Below are positions 1 to 5,152 of a DNA stretch of 5,152 nt, in pieces. Origin of the DNA: Verrucomicrobiota bacterium (lineage in GTDB: Bacteria > Verrucomicrobiota > Verrucomicrobiia > Chthoniobacterales > JAFAMB01). The position numbers and the translations under genes were made by a program. The stretch is taken from the NCBI GenBank assembly GCA_019236035.1, contig JAFAJU010000185.1, forward strand, positions 1 through 5,152, in the 5' to 3' direction. How positions within the stretch are numbered: the first letter of the stretch is position 1; each line of letters opens with the position of its first letter. The notes below the pieces were generated by a model that worked only from the letters and a program-made list of their open reading frames with translations, did not search any database and was not told where the DNA came from.

Positions 1-580
1 GTTTCAATTCCGACAATCGATCTTCTGTATCAAGCGGGTGCATTTCCAACGCAGCGGCGAAAACGAAAAATCGCGCGCCGACGAATTCCTCGTGCTTTTG
101 GTGGTCGCGCAACACATGGCAAACATCCTGGCAAAGAAAGCACTCGATGCACTTGCGAAATTCCTGGACGCGGTCAATGTCCGCTTGCGCGATCCGCCAG
201 GTACCATCCGGAGCGTCGGGTGGGCGCGGCTTAAACTTCTTGATTTTTTTCTTTGCGCGATAATTCCATGAAACATCTGTCGCCAAATCGCGGATGTGCG
301 GAAAGGCCTTCATCGGCTCGATGGTGACGGGTCTGTCGAGTGGCAACTGGTCGAGTCGTGTCATGCACATGAGCTTTGGCATCCCATTGATTTCCGCCGA
401 ACAGGAACCGCACTTGCCGGCCTTGCAATTCCATCGCAAGGCGAGGTCGTTGGCCTGTTTGGCTTGAATTTCATGGACGGCGTCGAGCACGACCATGCCC
501 TCGGCAACTTCTGTGTTGTAGGTCACGAAACTTCCGCTGTCTGGGTCGCCGCGCCAGATTTTGAAAATCGCCTTGTTCAT
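1..580 (-). CDS. sdhB: Succinate dehydrogenase iron-sulfur subunit SdhB (3' end outside window)
   Basis: Iron-sulfur subunit of complex II, which carries electrons from the SdhA flavin to the quinone site at the membrane anchor. The frame opens with ATG at 580 and runs 193 codons without a stop to the left edge. The plant-type ferredoxin domain has [2Fe-2S] ligands C52, C57, C60 (NCKAGKCGSC) and C72. The C-terminal helical domain starts with CIECFLCQDVC: C144, C147 and C150 should bind the [4Fe-4S] cluster, and C154 should contribute to the [3Fe-4S] cluster. The remaining ligands lie beyond the window; the family is usually about 240-250 residues, so roughly 50 are missing. The start is fixed by the N-terminal beta strand and by ATGA at 577-580, where the sdhA stop overlaps the sdhB start, which suggests translational coupling. 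It is the last visible gene of the sdhCAB operon. Confidence 0.95.
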   Translation of the reverse strand, partial: MNKAIFKIWRGDPDSGSFVTYNTEVAEGMVVLDAVHEIQAKQANDLALRWNCKAGKCGSCSAEINGMPKLMCMTRLDQLPLDRPVTIEPMKAFPHIRDLATDVSWNYRAKKKIKKFKPRPPDAPDGTWRIAQADIDRVQEFRKCIECFLCQDVCHVLRDHQKHEEFVGARFFVFAAALEMHPLDTEDRLSELK

Positions 581-2403
581 TTCATCTCATCGATGGCCTG
601 CTGCAAATGCTCCGGCATTTCGGGAATCGGCTCGGGCCGCACTTGCATCGAGCCGTCCGCATCTTTGCGCACAACGATGTTAATTTTTCCGTCCGCTCCG
701 TTTCTGTTAGGAAAATCGTCGCGGAAATGTCCGCCCCGGCTCTCCTTGCGTTCAATGGCCGAACGCGTGATGGCCTCTGACACGGTAAGCAGATGTTTCA
801 AATCAAGGGCGGTGTGCCAACCGGGATTGTATTCGCGATGCCCGTGGACAGAGACGTTTCGCGAGCGCTCCCAAAGTCTGGCCAGTCCGTCCAGCGCGTG
901 CTCCATTTCTTCCTGACGGCGCACGATACCGACCAGGCTCTGCATCATTTCCTGCAGATCGGCTTGCACCTGGTAAGGCCCTTCGGCGTCGCCGGTTCCC
1001 TTTGACGCTCGATCGAATGGTTCCAACGCTTCTCTCTCGGCGGTCTCAATTTCGACCCCGTCGATGTGACCCATGTCGTGTTTCCTGGCAAATTTTGCCG
1101 CAAACTCGCCTGCGCGTTTGCCGAACACCAGCAGGTCGGACAATGAATTTCCGCCGAGACGGTTCGATCCATGCAATCCGGCGGCTACCTCACCTGCAGC
1201 GAACATTCCGGGCACGCTGGACATCTGAGTTTCGGCATTCACCCGTACGCCGCCCATGATGTAATGCGTCGTAGGTCCCACCTCCATCGGCTCCTGAGTG
1301 ATGTCAAGGTTGGCGAGCTGCATAAATTGATGATACATGCTCGGCAGCTTCCTCTTAATATGTTCCGCCGCGTTCGGGATTTTCTCCTTGATCCAGGAAA
1401 TGTCGAGAAATACGCCTCCATGGGGAGAGCCGCGGCCGGCCTTAACCTCGTTCATGATGCAACGTGAGACGTGATCACGGGTGAGAAGTTCGGGTGGCCG
1501 GCGGGCATTTTTATCGCCTTGGGTATAACGCCACCCTTCTTCAGGGTCGTTGGCGGTCTGTGACTTGTAGGCCTCCGGGATCTCGGCGAACATGAACCGC
1601 TGTCCCTCCCGATTGCGCAAAATGCCGCCTTCGCCGCGCACGCCTTCAGTGACGAGAATCCCGATGACGCTGGGTGGCCAAATCATTCCGGTCGGGTGAA
1701 ATTGGACGAACTCCATGTCAATCAATTCCGCCCCGGCATGGTACGCCAGCGACTGGCCGTCGCCTGTGTATTCCCATGAGTTGCTAGTGATTCTGTAGGC
1801 ACGACCAATGCCGCCGGTGGCAAGCACAACGGCTCTCGTTTTAAATACCTTGAATCGGCCACGCTCGCGATCGTAGCCAAAAGCGCCCACCACGCGGTCT
1901 CCGTCCTTGAGCAACTTGAGGATCGTGTGCTCCATGTAAACGTCGATACCGAGATGGATGCCGTGGTCCTGGAGCGTGCGAATCATCTCCAATCCGGTGC
2001 GATCGCCGACGTGCGCGAGTCGCGGGTAGCGGTGTCCGCCGAAATTGCGCTGAAGAATTCTGCCATCGGAAGTCCGATCAAATACCGCGCCCCAGGCTTC
2101 AAGCTCGCGAACGCGATCGGGCGCTTCCTTCGCGTGTAATTCGGCCATGCGCCAGTTGTTGACGTATTGGCCCCCGCGCATCGTGTCGGCGAAGTGGACC
2201 TTCCAATTGTCACGGTCATCCACGTTTGCGAGCGCTGCAGCCACGCCGCCTTCCGCCATCACCGTATGCGCCTTGCCTAGGAGCGACTTGCAAACCAGGC
2301 CGACCTTGACACCAGCCGCTGACGCTTCAATGGCCGCTCGCAGCCCTGCGCCACCCGCGCCGATGATGAGCACGTCGTATTCGAGAGTTTCGTAATTGGC
2401 CAC
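577..2403 (-). CDS. sdhA: Succinate dehydrogenase flavoprotein subunit SdhA
   Basis: Catalytic flavoprotein of complex II, converting succinate to fumarate on the cytoplasmic face. It has 608 residues, normal for the family. Visible landmarks are the FAD-binding GAGGAG at 15-20; KAHTVMAEGG with H46, the expected covalent FAD attachment histidine; FHPTG with H236; TEGVRGEGG at 252-260; R309 in the RD motif, the likely proton-shuttle arginine; H380 in TTHYIMGG; R415 in SNRLGGNS; and the C-terminal signature ESRGGHFRDDFP at 554-565. All substrate-site residues expected from E. coli SdhA/FrdA appear intact. The start codon is GTG (2401-2403) with AGGA just upstream (spacing short); no nearer in-frame ATG preserves the FAD motif. 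The gene begins 21 bp after the sdhC stop and overlaps sdhB by 4 bp. Whether the enzyme mainly oxidises succinate or reduces fumarate cannot be told from sequence, but the context favours succinate oxidation. Confidence 0.97.
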   Translation of the reverse strand: MANYETLEYDVLIIGAGGAGLRAAIEASAAGVKVGLVCKSLLGKAHTVMAEGGVAAALANVDDRDNWKVHFADTMRGGQYVNNWRMAELHAKEAPDRVRELEAWGAVFDRTSDGRILQRNFGGHRYPRLAHVGDRTGLEMIRTLQDHGIHLGIDVYMEHTILKLLKDGDRVVGAFGYDRERGRFKVFKTRAVVLATGGIGRAYRITSNSWEYTGDGQSLAYHAGAELIDMEFVQFHPTGMIWPPSVIGILVTEGVRGEGGILRNREGQRFMFAEIPEAYKSQTANDPEEGWRYTQGDKNARRPPELLTRDHVSRCIMNEVKAGRGSPHGGVFLDISWIKEKIPNAAEHIKRKLPSMYHQFMQLANLDITQEPMEVGPTTHYIMGGVRVNAETQMSSVPGMFAAGEVAAGLHGSNRLGGNSLSDLLVFGKRAGEFAAKFARKHDMGHIDGVEIETAEREALEPFDRASKGTGDAEGPYQVQADLQEMMQSLVGIVRRQEEMEHALDGLARLWERSRNVSVHGHREYNPGWHTALDLKHLLTVSEAITRSAIERKESRGGHFRDDFPNRNGADGKINIVVRKDADGSMQVRPEPIPEMPEHLQQAIDEMK

Positions 2404-2424
2404 TGATCCTAATTTCGCCGAAGA

Positions 2425-3237
2425 TTAAAAGATCTTCCAATCGTGCCAGATGCCCATCGAGCACAAACGCACGTACAGGTCGGTAAAACCGACCCAGAAC
2501 AAACTCATCCACGCCCAGAGCATGTGGCGGCGATTCAGGCAACTCGCGCACGAGTAACCTTTGGCGCAAACCGGCACTTTTGAAATCTCATCCAAGAATC
2601 CACCGATCAAATGGCGCATGGAGTGACAGCCAAATGTGTAGCCACCCAGTAAGACAACATTCAACGTGAGCACAATCGTCCCAACGCCGACCCCGAAATG
2701 CTTTGAGCCGGATGCATCCGAAAACCACATGGCTTTCCAAGCGTCATGCGCGAGGACCAGAATGAAAAGTAGTGCGAGGTAAAGAAAGTAGCGGTGAATG
2801 TTTTGCACGATAAGCGGAAAGGAATTTTCGCCTGGGTATCCCTTGCGCGGCTCGCCGACGGCACAGGCGGGTGGGTCAGCCCAAAAGGCCTTGTAGTAGG
2901 CGCCTCGGTAGTAGTAGCAGGTCAACCGAAAGCCCGCCGGCGCCCACAAAACCAAAAGGGCGGGTGAGAATAGCAGCCAAGACGGCCACCAGCCTGGCTT
3001 CGGTCCGAAGACCGCGTGCGGCGATCTGCCGAAGAGTTCAGGCGAATAAAATGGCGAAAGGTAATCTGCGCCATTTTGGTCTAGCCAATAATGAGTTCCC
3101 TGAAACGCGGCCCAAGTTGAGTACACCAGGAAACATGAAAGGCCAAGAAAGACAAACAACGGTTGTACCCACCAGGCATCGCGCCGCATAGTCTCGCCAA
3201 ATAAGCGTTGTTTTGATGACACATTCGCGTAAGGCAT
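2425..3237 (-). CDS. sdhC: Succinate dehydrogenase membrane anchor SdhC, type F (mycobacterial Sdh1-like)
   Basis: Membrane anchor and quinone-reducing subunit of complex II, 270 residues. I see five hydrophobic helices at about 22-45, 83-105, 146-168, 180-201 and 236-258. The lone, long anchor gene placed before sdhA and sdhB matches the mycobacterial Sdh1 arrangement. Conspicuous residues are RLTCYYYRG at 104-112, H148, H164, GCHSMRH with C204, H205 and H209, and a Cys-rich segment with C224, C230 and C233 followed by H238. In the reported M. smegmatis Sdh1 structure the anchor holds a membrane-embedded Rieske-type [2Fe-2S] cluster with two histidine ligands. I infer that some of these Cys/His residues do the same here, but cannot assign them individually. 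The start at 3237 has no clear Shine-Dalgarno sequence. M17 at 3189 (MRRDAWWVQP), preceded by GGCGAG, is a workable alternative that keeps all helices. Family call is confident; the start and cofactor are less so. Confidence 0.85.
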   Translation of the reverse strand: MPYANVSSKQRLFGETMRRDAWWVQPLFVFLGLSCFLVYSTWAAFQGTHYWLDQNGADYLSPFYSPELFGRSPHAVFGPKPGWWPSWLLFSPALLVLWAPAGFRLTCYYYRGAYYKAFWADPPACAVGEPRKGYPGENSFPLIVQNIHRYFLYLALLFILVLAHDAWKAMWFSDASGSKHFGVGVGTIVLTLNVVLLGGYTFGCHSMRHLIGGFLDEISKVPVCAKGYSCASCLNRRHMLWAWMSLFWVGFTDLYVRLCSMGIWHDWKIF

Positions 3238-3264
3238 ATCGGCTGCGGTTTACTTTCGCATGGG

Positions 3265-3282
3265 GTACAGCTGCAGCTCTAC
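3265..3282. promoter_or_regulatory. Imperfect 18-bp dyad, possible operator upstream of sdhC
   Basis: GTACAGCTGCAGCTCTAC pairs with its own reverse complement at eight of nine positions, with a single C/C mismatch; the core AGCTGCAGCT is perfectly palindromic. It lies 28 bp upstream of the sdhC start and touches the proposed -10 box, a position suited to a repressor site. No regulator is assignable, and a chance palindrome is possible. Confidence 0.25.
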
Positions 3283-3308
3283 ATATAGACGGGGTTGCAC
3301 CATTTCAA
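3282..3308 (-). promoter_or_regulatory. Possible sigma-70-like promoter for sdhCAB
   Basis: Read on the minus strand, TTGAAA (3303-3308) is followed after 15 bp by TATATG (3282-3287), about 45 bp ahead of the sdhC start. The -35 box matches four to five consensus bases, and the -10 begins TATA. The spacer is short and the phylum's consensus is uncertain, so this is tentative. A promoter is expected in this gap because the large inverted repeat separates sdhC from the gene before it. Confidence 0.3.
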
Positions 3309-3330
3309 GCTCATTGCTCGATTATCGTGC

Positions 3331-3361
3331 GGTAGGGCGAGGCGGGTTGGTAGGGCGAGGC
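3331..3361 (+). repeat. Direct repeat of a 13-bp unit at the edge of the fold-back element
   Basis: GGTAGGGCGAGGC occurs exactly at 3331-3343 and again at 3349-3361, 18 bp apart. The second copy is the outer end of the left arm of the large inverted repeat; the first looks like a partial extra copy of that arm. Confidence 0.7.
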
Positions 3362-3499
3362 TCCGCCCGAGCCGTGGCGGGTGGCGCAAAGTAGGCGAAG
3401 CGTCCCGCTTTGCACTCTTCGGGACTAAGCAAACCGAGACGGTTCGCCTACGTCGTACCGCGTCACGCGCCACGGCTCGGACGGAGCCTCGCCCCACCA
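3348..3499. repeat. 152-bp nested inverted repeat (fold-back, MITE- or REP-like element)
   Basis: The outer arms are 40 bp each, 3348-3387 and 3460-3499. They are inverted copies with four mismatches, centred on GGGCGAGGCTCCG and CCGAGCCGTGGCG. Inside them is a second pair of 23-bp arms, 3391-3413 and 3429-3451, with three mismatches (9-bp perfect end GTAGGCGAA). The central loop is 15 bp and contains CTTCGG. A transcript could fold into a long two-tier hairpin. There is no coding capacity for a transposase and no convincing target-site duplication. I recall similar GGCGAGGCTCCGCCCGAGCC intergenic repeats from Verrucomicrobiota genomes, but that is memory and not a search. It could be a non-autonomous mobile element, a REP/BIME-like sequence, or an mRNA-stabilising hairpin between the two transcripts. 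Confidence 0.8.
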
Positions 3500-3512
3500 C
3501 TTCGCCTGCCTA

Positions 3513-3570
3513 CAGCGACAGCGAACAGTGAACGCGGCGAACGCCAAACGGTGAACGCCGAACGCTGAAC
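3513..3570 (+). repeat. Degenerate 7-bp tandem repeat (about eight units)
   Basis: Units read cagcga, cagcgaa, cagtgaa, cgcggcgaa, cgccaaa, cggtgaa, cgccgaa, cgctgaa, giving a consensus near CGSYGAA on the plus strand. One unit carries two additional bases and the first is one base short. The array runs from just outside the fold-back element up to the stop codon of the dehydrogenase gene, so it forms that gene's immediate 3' flank. Confidence 0.65.
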
Positions 3571-3576
3571 GTTCAG
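3565..3576. repeat. Perfect 12-bp palindrome over the SDR stop codon
   Basis: CTGAACGTTCAG equals its own reverse complement and contains the TGA stop (3573-3575) of the dehydrogenase gene. Its outer half is the last unit of the 7-bp repeat array. With no loop it is a poor RNA hairpin; it may be a protein site or simply a result of the repeat sequence. Confidence 0.4.
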
Positions 3577-4307
3577 TAGGTAGCGCGCCCGCCGGTGAGG
3601 TCGAAAGTGAATCCGGTGGTAAAGCTGCAACCTGGAGAAACGATGAATTCCACCATGGCCACGAGTTCATCCAACGATCCGCAGCGGCCCATGGGAATCT
3701 TATCGGTCATGTATTTAACCTGCTGGTCAGGCAGCGCGTGTACCATCGGGGTTTCAATTACCGCGGGCGCCAGCGCATTCACGGTAACGCCCGTGCCGGC
3801 AACTTCTTTGCCTTGAACCTTGGTCATTCCGATTACGGCGGCCTTCGAGGCGGAATAAGCGATCATCCCGGCATTCCCCTCTTTGCCGGCGATTGAGGCA
3901 ATGTGAAGCAGCCGGCCGTATCCGTGCGACAACATCTGCGGCAGCACAACCTTGGAAGTGTGGTAAGAACCAAAAAAATTCACCCGGAAGACCCGTTCCA
4001 CCTCTGCGGGATCGGTTTCGTGGCTTTTGATATTCGTTCGTCCCGTTATTCCGGCACAATTGACCAGAACGTCGGCCGGCGGAAACCGGCTGAATACCTG
4101 AACGACTTGGTCCCAATTTGCGACATCGCAAATCTCCGGGGCAAACTTTTTCCCCAGAACGGCTTGCACCTCCTCCAACTGGTCCTTGTCAATATCGATT
4201 CCTCGCACGCTTGCGCCCAGGATTACGAAGCGTGCGCAGATGGCGCGACCCAGCCCTGATGCGGCACCGGTTATGACGATATGCTGGGTCTTCCAGTCCT
4301 GATGCAT
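3573..4307 (-). CDS. SDR-family NAD(P)-dependent oxidoreductase (classical short-chain dehydrogenase)
   Basis: Soluble Rossmann-fold oxidoreductase of 244 residues, the usual length of classical SDRs. The cofactor motif TGAASGLG is at 13-20; D38 at the end of the second strand favours NAD(H) over NADP(H); NCAG is at 83-86. The catalytic tetrad is complete: N110, S138, Y151 and K155 (YSASK). The usual PG motif after the active site reads PAVIETP at 181-187. The segment ASIAGKEGN and the tail DLTGGRATY resemble SDRs that, from memory, include sugar-acid dehydrogenases such as 2-keto-3-deoxy-L-rhamnonate dehydrogenase; FabG-like annotation is also common. The substrate is therefore unassigned. 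I chose the ATG at 4307 because it places the cofactor motif normally; an in-frame upstream ATG at 4484 would add 59 atypical residues drawn from intergenic repeats. No strong Shine-Dalgarno sequence is seen. No sugar-pathway neighbours are present. Confidence 0.9.
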   Translation of the reverse strand: MHQDWKTQHIVITGAASGLGRAICARFVILGASVRGIDIDKDQLEEVQAVLGKKFAPEICDVANWDQVVQVFSRFPPADVLVNCAGITGRTNIKSHETDPAEVERVFRVNFFGSYHTSKVVLPQMLSHGYGRLLHIASIAGKEGNAGMIAYSASKAAVIGMTKVQGKEVAGTGVTVNALAPAVIETPMVHALPDQQVKYMTDKIPMGRCGSLDELVAMVEFIVSPGCSFTTGFTFDLTGGRATY

Positions 4308-4356
4308 TGTTCGGAGTCGCGATCGTGGCGGGGGATTCACCCGGATGCTACGACGA

Positions 4357-4384
4357 ATTGTAGCCACCGCAAGGCCAAGGTGAA
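4357..4384 (-). promoter_or_regulatory. Probable promoter of the SDR gene
   Basis: On the minus strand TTCACC (4379-4384) and TACAAT (4357-4362) are separated by 16 bp. TACAAT differs from the sigma-70 -10 consensus at one base; TTCACC matches four of six -35 bases. The -10 box lies 49 bp before the ATG at 4307, leaving a leader of about 40 bases. Confidence 0.4.
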
Positions 4385-4390
4385 CGGTTT

Positions 4391-4409
4391 GACTGAGCTC
4401 GTCGAAGTC
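4391..4409. repeat. REP-like motif TGAGCTCGTCGAAG
   Basis: GACTGAGCTCGTCGAAGTC has complementary ends (GACT/AGTC) and contains TGAGCTCGTCGAAG, close to the TTCGACAAGCTCA-type motif that I recall as an abundant short intergenic repeat in many environmental bacterial genomes. It sits just upstream of the proposed SDR promoter. A single copy is visible, so its repeated nature is an inference. Confidence 0.4.
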
Positions 4410-4414
4410 CTTGG

Positions 4415-4437
4415 CCCTACCAGATCGTTTGGTAGGG
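4415..4437. repeat. Perfect 8-bp stem hairpin, CCCTACCA/TGGTAGGG
   Basis: CCCTACCA (4415-4422) and TGGTAGGG (4430-4437) are exact reverse complements around a 7-base loop. No T-run follows on either strand, so it is not a standard intrinsic terminator. TTGGTAGGG here is identical to the start of the left arm of the fold-back element at 3347-3355, so it may be a remnant of the same repeat family. Confidence 0.6.
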
Positions 4438-4482
4438 GCGCGCTCGACAATACACCTGCATGCCGCAGTGCGGTCACGGAAC

Positions 4483-4506
4483 AAAAAATCCCGCGGCGTC
4501 TTGCGG
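4483..4506 (-). terminator. Weak intrinsic terminator candidate after the membrane-protein gene
   Basis: On the minus strand CCGC (4503-4506) can pair with GCGG (4491-4494) around an 8-base loop, followed two bases later by six T residues (4483-4488). It lies about 35 bp past the stop of the upstream gene. The four-pair stem is short for an efficient terminator, so this is tentative. Confidence 0.3.
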
Positions 4507-4541
4507 TCCCTCCGAGCGTATCCCCGAGCGCTGTTGAACGG

Positions 4542-5152
4542 CTATAGGACAGCGGAGCTCGTGGCAAATTCGTCCGCGAGGTACTGCTCTGCTTCGGTGA
4601 GGTCGAATTGATGGATCACGAAAAACTTGCGCCGGCGTCCTTGTTTTACCTCGCCGATCAGAAGCGGATCCAGGGCACGAGGCCTAGGATCCGGGAGAAG
4701 AGCGCTCTTCCACCGATTCTGCTGATCCACTATCAGGTAGAGGTTGTCGAAATGCTCTTTGGCCGCACGTGCTTTTTCCCGAACTTCTCTGGGAAGAATC
4801 CCATCGAACTCTGCGCTGATCACCAATTTCTTCCAGGGACAAATGCGATTAAGCACGAACAGGCTTAGTACGTATGCGAGGAATGCGCCGAGGATCCAGC
4901 CTCCCACGAGGACATAGGGTACGGCAGCGCCGGCCCTTATCGTGGTATGGGAAAAAAGGAAAGCAAACGCAGTGAAGATTCCCAGGATCACGGCGAACGG
5001 TGTCACCGCCCGTTCGGCCTTCATCCGGCGTTCGTTGATCTTTCTGACGAACGCCTGCGTCTTCTGAAACGGAACATAGGCCGGAAGGCTGTTAGGCCGG
5101 TCGGCTGCAGGGACCGAATCCGTAGTGATTTCGAAGGTGGTTTGGTGATTGC
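4542..5152 (-). CDS. Hypothetical protein with two membrane helices (5' end outside window)
   Basis: I do not recognise this protein. The frame is open from the right edge to a TAG at 4542, giving 202 residues; the Met at 5024 is probably internal because the reading frame continues upstream with normal-looking sequence. Visible order: a polar, proline-containing N-terminal part (1-49) ending in a basic stretch (KINERRMKAER), two helices at about 50-67 and 76-100, then a soluble tail of about 100 residues. The tail contains a charged, probably helical stretch (REVREKARAAKEHFDN at 121-136), DPLLIGEV at 161-168, a basic patch QGRRRKFF and FDLTEAEQYLADEF at 182-195. The pattern suggests a small inner-membrane protein with a cytoplasmic C-terminal domain. 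It is co-directional with the SDR gene but separated by 234 bp, so the same operon is unlikely. No function is proposed. Confidence 0.7.
   Translation of the reverse strand, partial: NHQTTFEITTDSVPAADRPNSLPAYVPFQKTQAFVRKINERRMKAERAVTPFAVILGIFTAFAFLFSHTTIRAGAAVPYVLVGGWILGAFLAYVLSLFVLNRICPWKKLVISAEFDGILPREVREKARAAKEHFDNLYLIVDQQNRWKSALLPDPRPRALDPLLIGEVKQGRRRKFFVIHQFDLTEAEQYLADEFATSSAVL

Larger units (their letters stand above)
3238..3572. other. 335-bp repeat-rich intergenic gap between SDR gene and sdhC
   Basis: No credible gene lies here. From high to low coordinates it holds a run of degenerate 7-bp repeats, a 152-bp nested inverted repeat with an extra direct repeat at its edge, then about 90 bp of less repetitive DNA with a possible promoter and dyad for sdhCAB. 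Open frames across it on both strands are arginine-rich and low in complexity, and arise from the GC-rich repeat. No clean terminator with a T-run was found after the dehydrogenase gene. Confidence 0.75.
4308..4541. other. 234-bp intergenic gap with small repeats and probable promoter
   Basis: This separates the unknown membrane-protein gene from the dehydrogenase gene. It contains a weak terminator candidate, a perfect 8-bp hairpin, a REP-like motif and a promoter-like pair of boxes, in that order along the minus strand. Although open in several frames, it shows no protein of recognisable character. Confidence 0.6.

Noticed and set aside
4..276. 90-residue and similar minus-strand frames overlapping the left edge
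   Set aside because: They are in a different frame from sdhB, whose iron-sulfur cysteine motifs run unbroken through the same bases.
296..916. 206-residue open frame on the plus strand
   Set aside because: It lies antisense across the sdhA 3' end and sdhB, both of which have full family motifs; its translation has no recognisable domain.
3331..3513. CRISPR-like array
   Set aside because: The repeats are inverted and nested or very short tandem units, without regular repeat-spacer spacing and without cas genes.
3279..3670. Arginine-rich open frames on both strands of the gap before sdhC
   Set aside because: They are translations of the fold-back and tandem repeats, with low complexity and no start signals; such repeat-derived frames are a common false gene call.
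4415..4437. Hairpin as an intrinsic terminator
   Set aside because: No T-run follows the stem on either strand.
4308..4484. N-terminal extension of the SDR gene to an ATG at 4484
   Set aside because: It would add 59 residues from repeat-containing DNA and displace the cofactor motif from its usual position near residue 13; the proposed promoter also falls inside it.
4542..5024. Treating the unknown membrane protein as complete, starting at 5024
   Set aside because: The frame continues open to the window edge with 42 more plausible codons, so the Met is probably internal.

Overview
The window comes from a bacterial chromosome of moderate to high GC. Every recognisable gene lies on the minus strand, so transcription runs from high to low coordinates. 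Two observations point to a soil- or freshwater-type Verrucomicrobiota (Limisphaerales/Pedosphaera-like) or a similar phylum. One is a set of fold-back, GC-rich intergenic repeats; the other is a mycobacterial Sdh1-like succinate dehydrogenase. The taxonomic suggestion is an inference from memory of such genomes and is only moderately sure.

In transcription order the layout is as follows. (1) 5152-4542: the C-terminal 202 residues of an unrecognised protein with two membrane helices, open at the right edge. (2) 4541-4308: a gap with a weak terminator candidate, a short perfect hairpin, a REP-like motif and a plausible promoter. (3) 4307-3573: a complete short-chain dehydrogenase/reductase with intact catalytic residues. 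(4) 3572-3238: a 335-bp gap holding 7-bp tandem repeats, a 152-bp nested inverted repeat, and a possible promoter and operator for the next operon. (5) 3237-2425 sdhC, 2403-577 sdhA and 580-1 sdhB (3' end outside the window). These three form one operon with a 21-bp gap and then a 4-bp ATGA overlap.

SdhC, SdhA and SdhB together form respiratory complex II. SdhA oxidises succinate at a covalently bound FAD, SdhB passes the electrons through iron-sulfur clusters, and SdhC anchors the complex and reduces quinone. The 270-residue anchor has five predicted helices and a cluster of Cys and His residues. This resembles the 'type F' mycobacterial Sdh1 anchor, which carries a membrane-embedded Rieske-type [2Fe-2S] cluster, rather than the common b-heme anchors. 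That is the most notable biology here.

I do not see a previously undescribed multi-gene system. The unexplained material is the repeat-rich gap upstream of sdhC, the smaller repeat cluster upstream of the dehydrogenase, and the unrecognised membrane protein.
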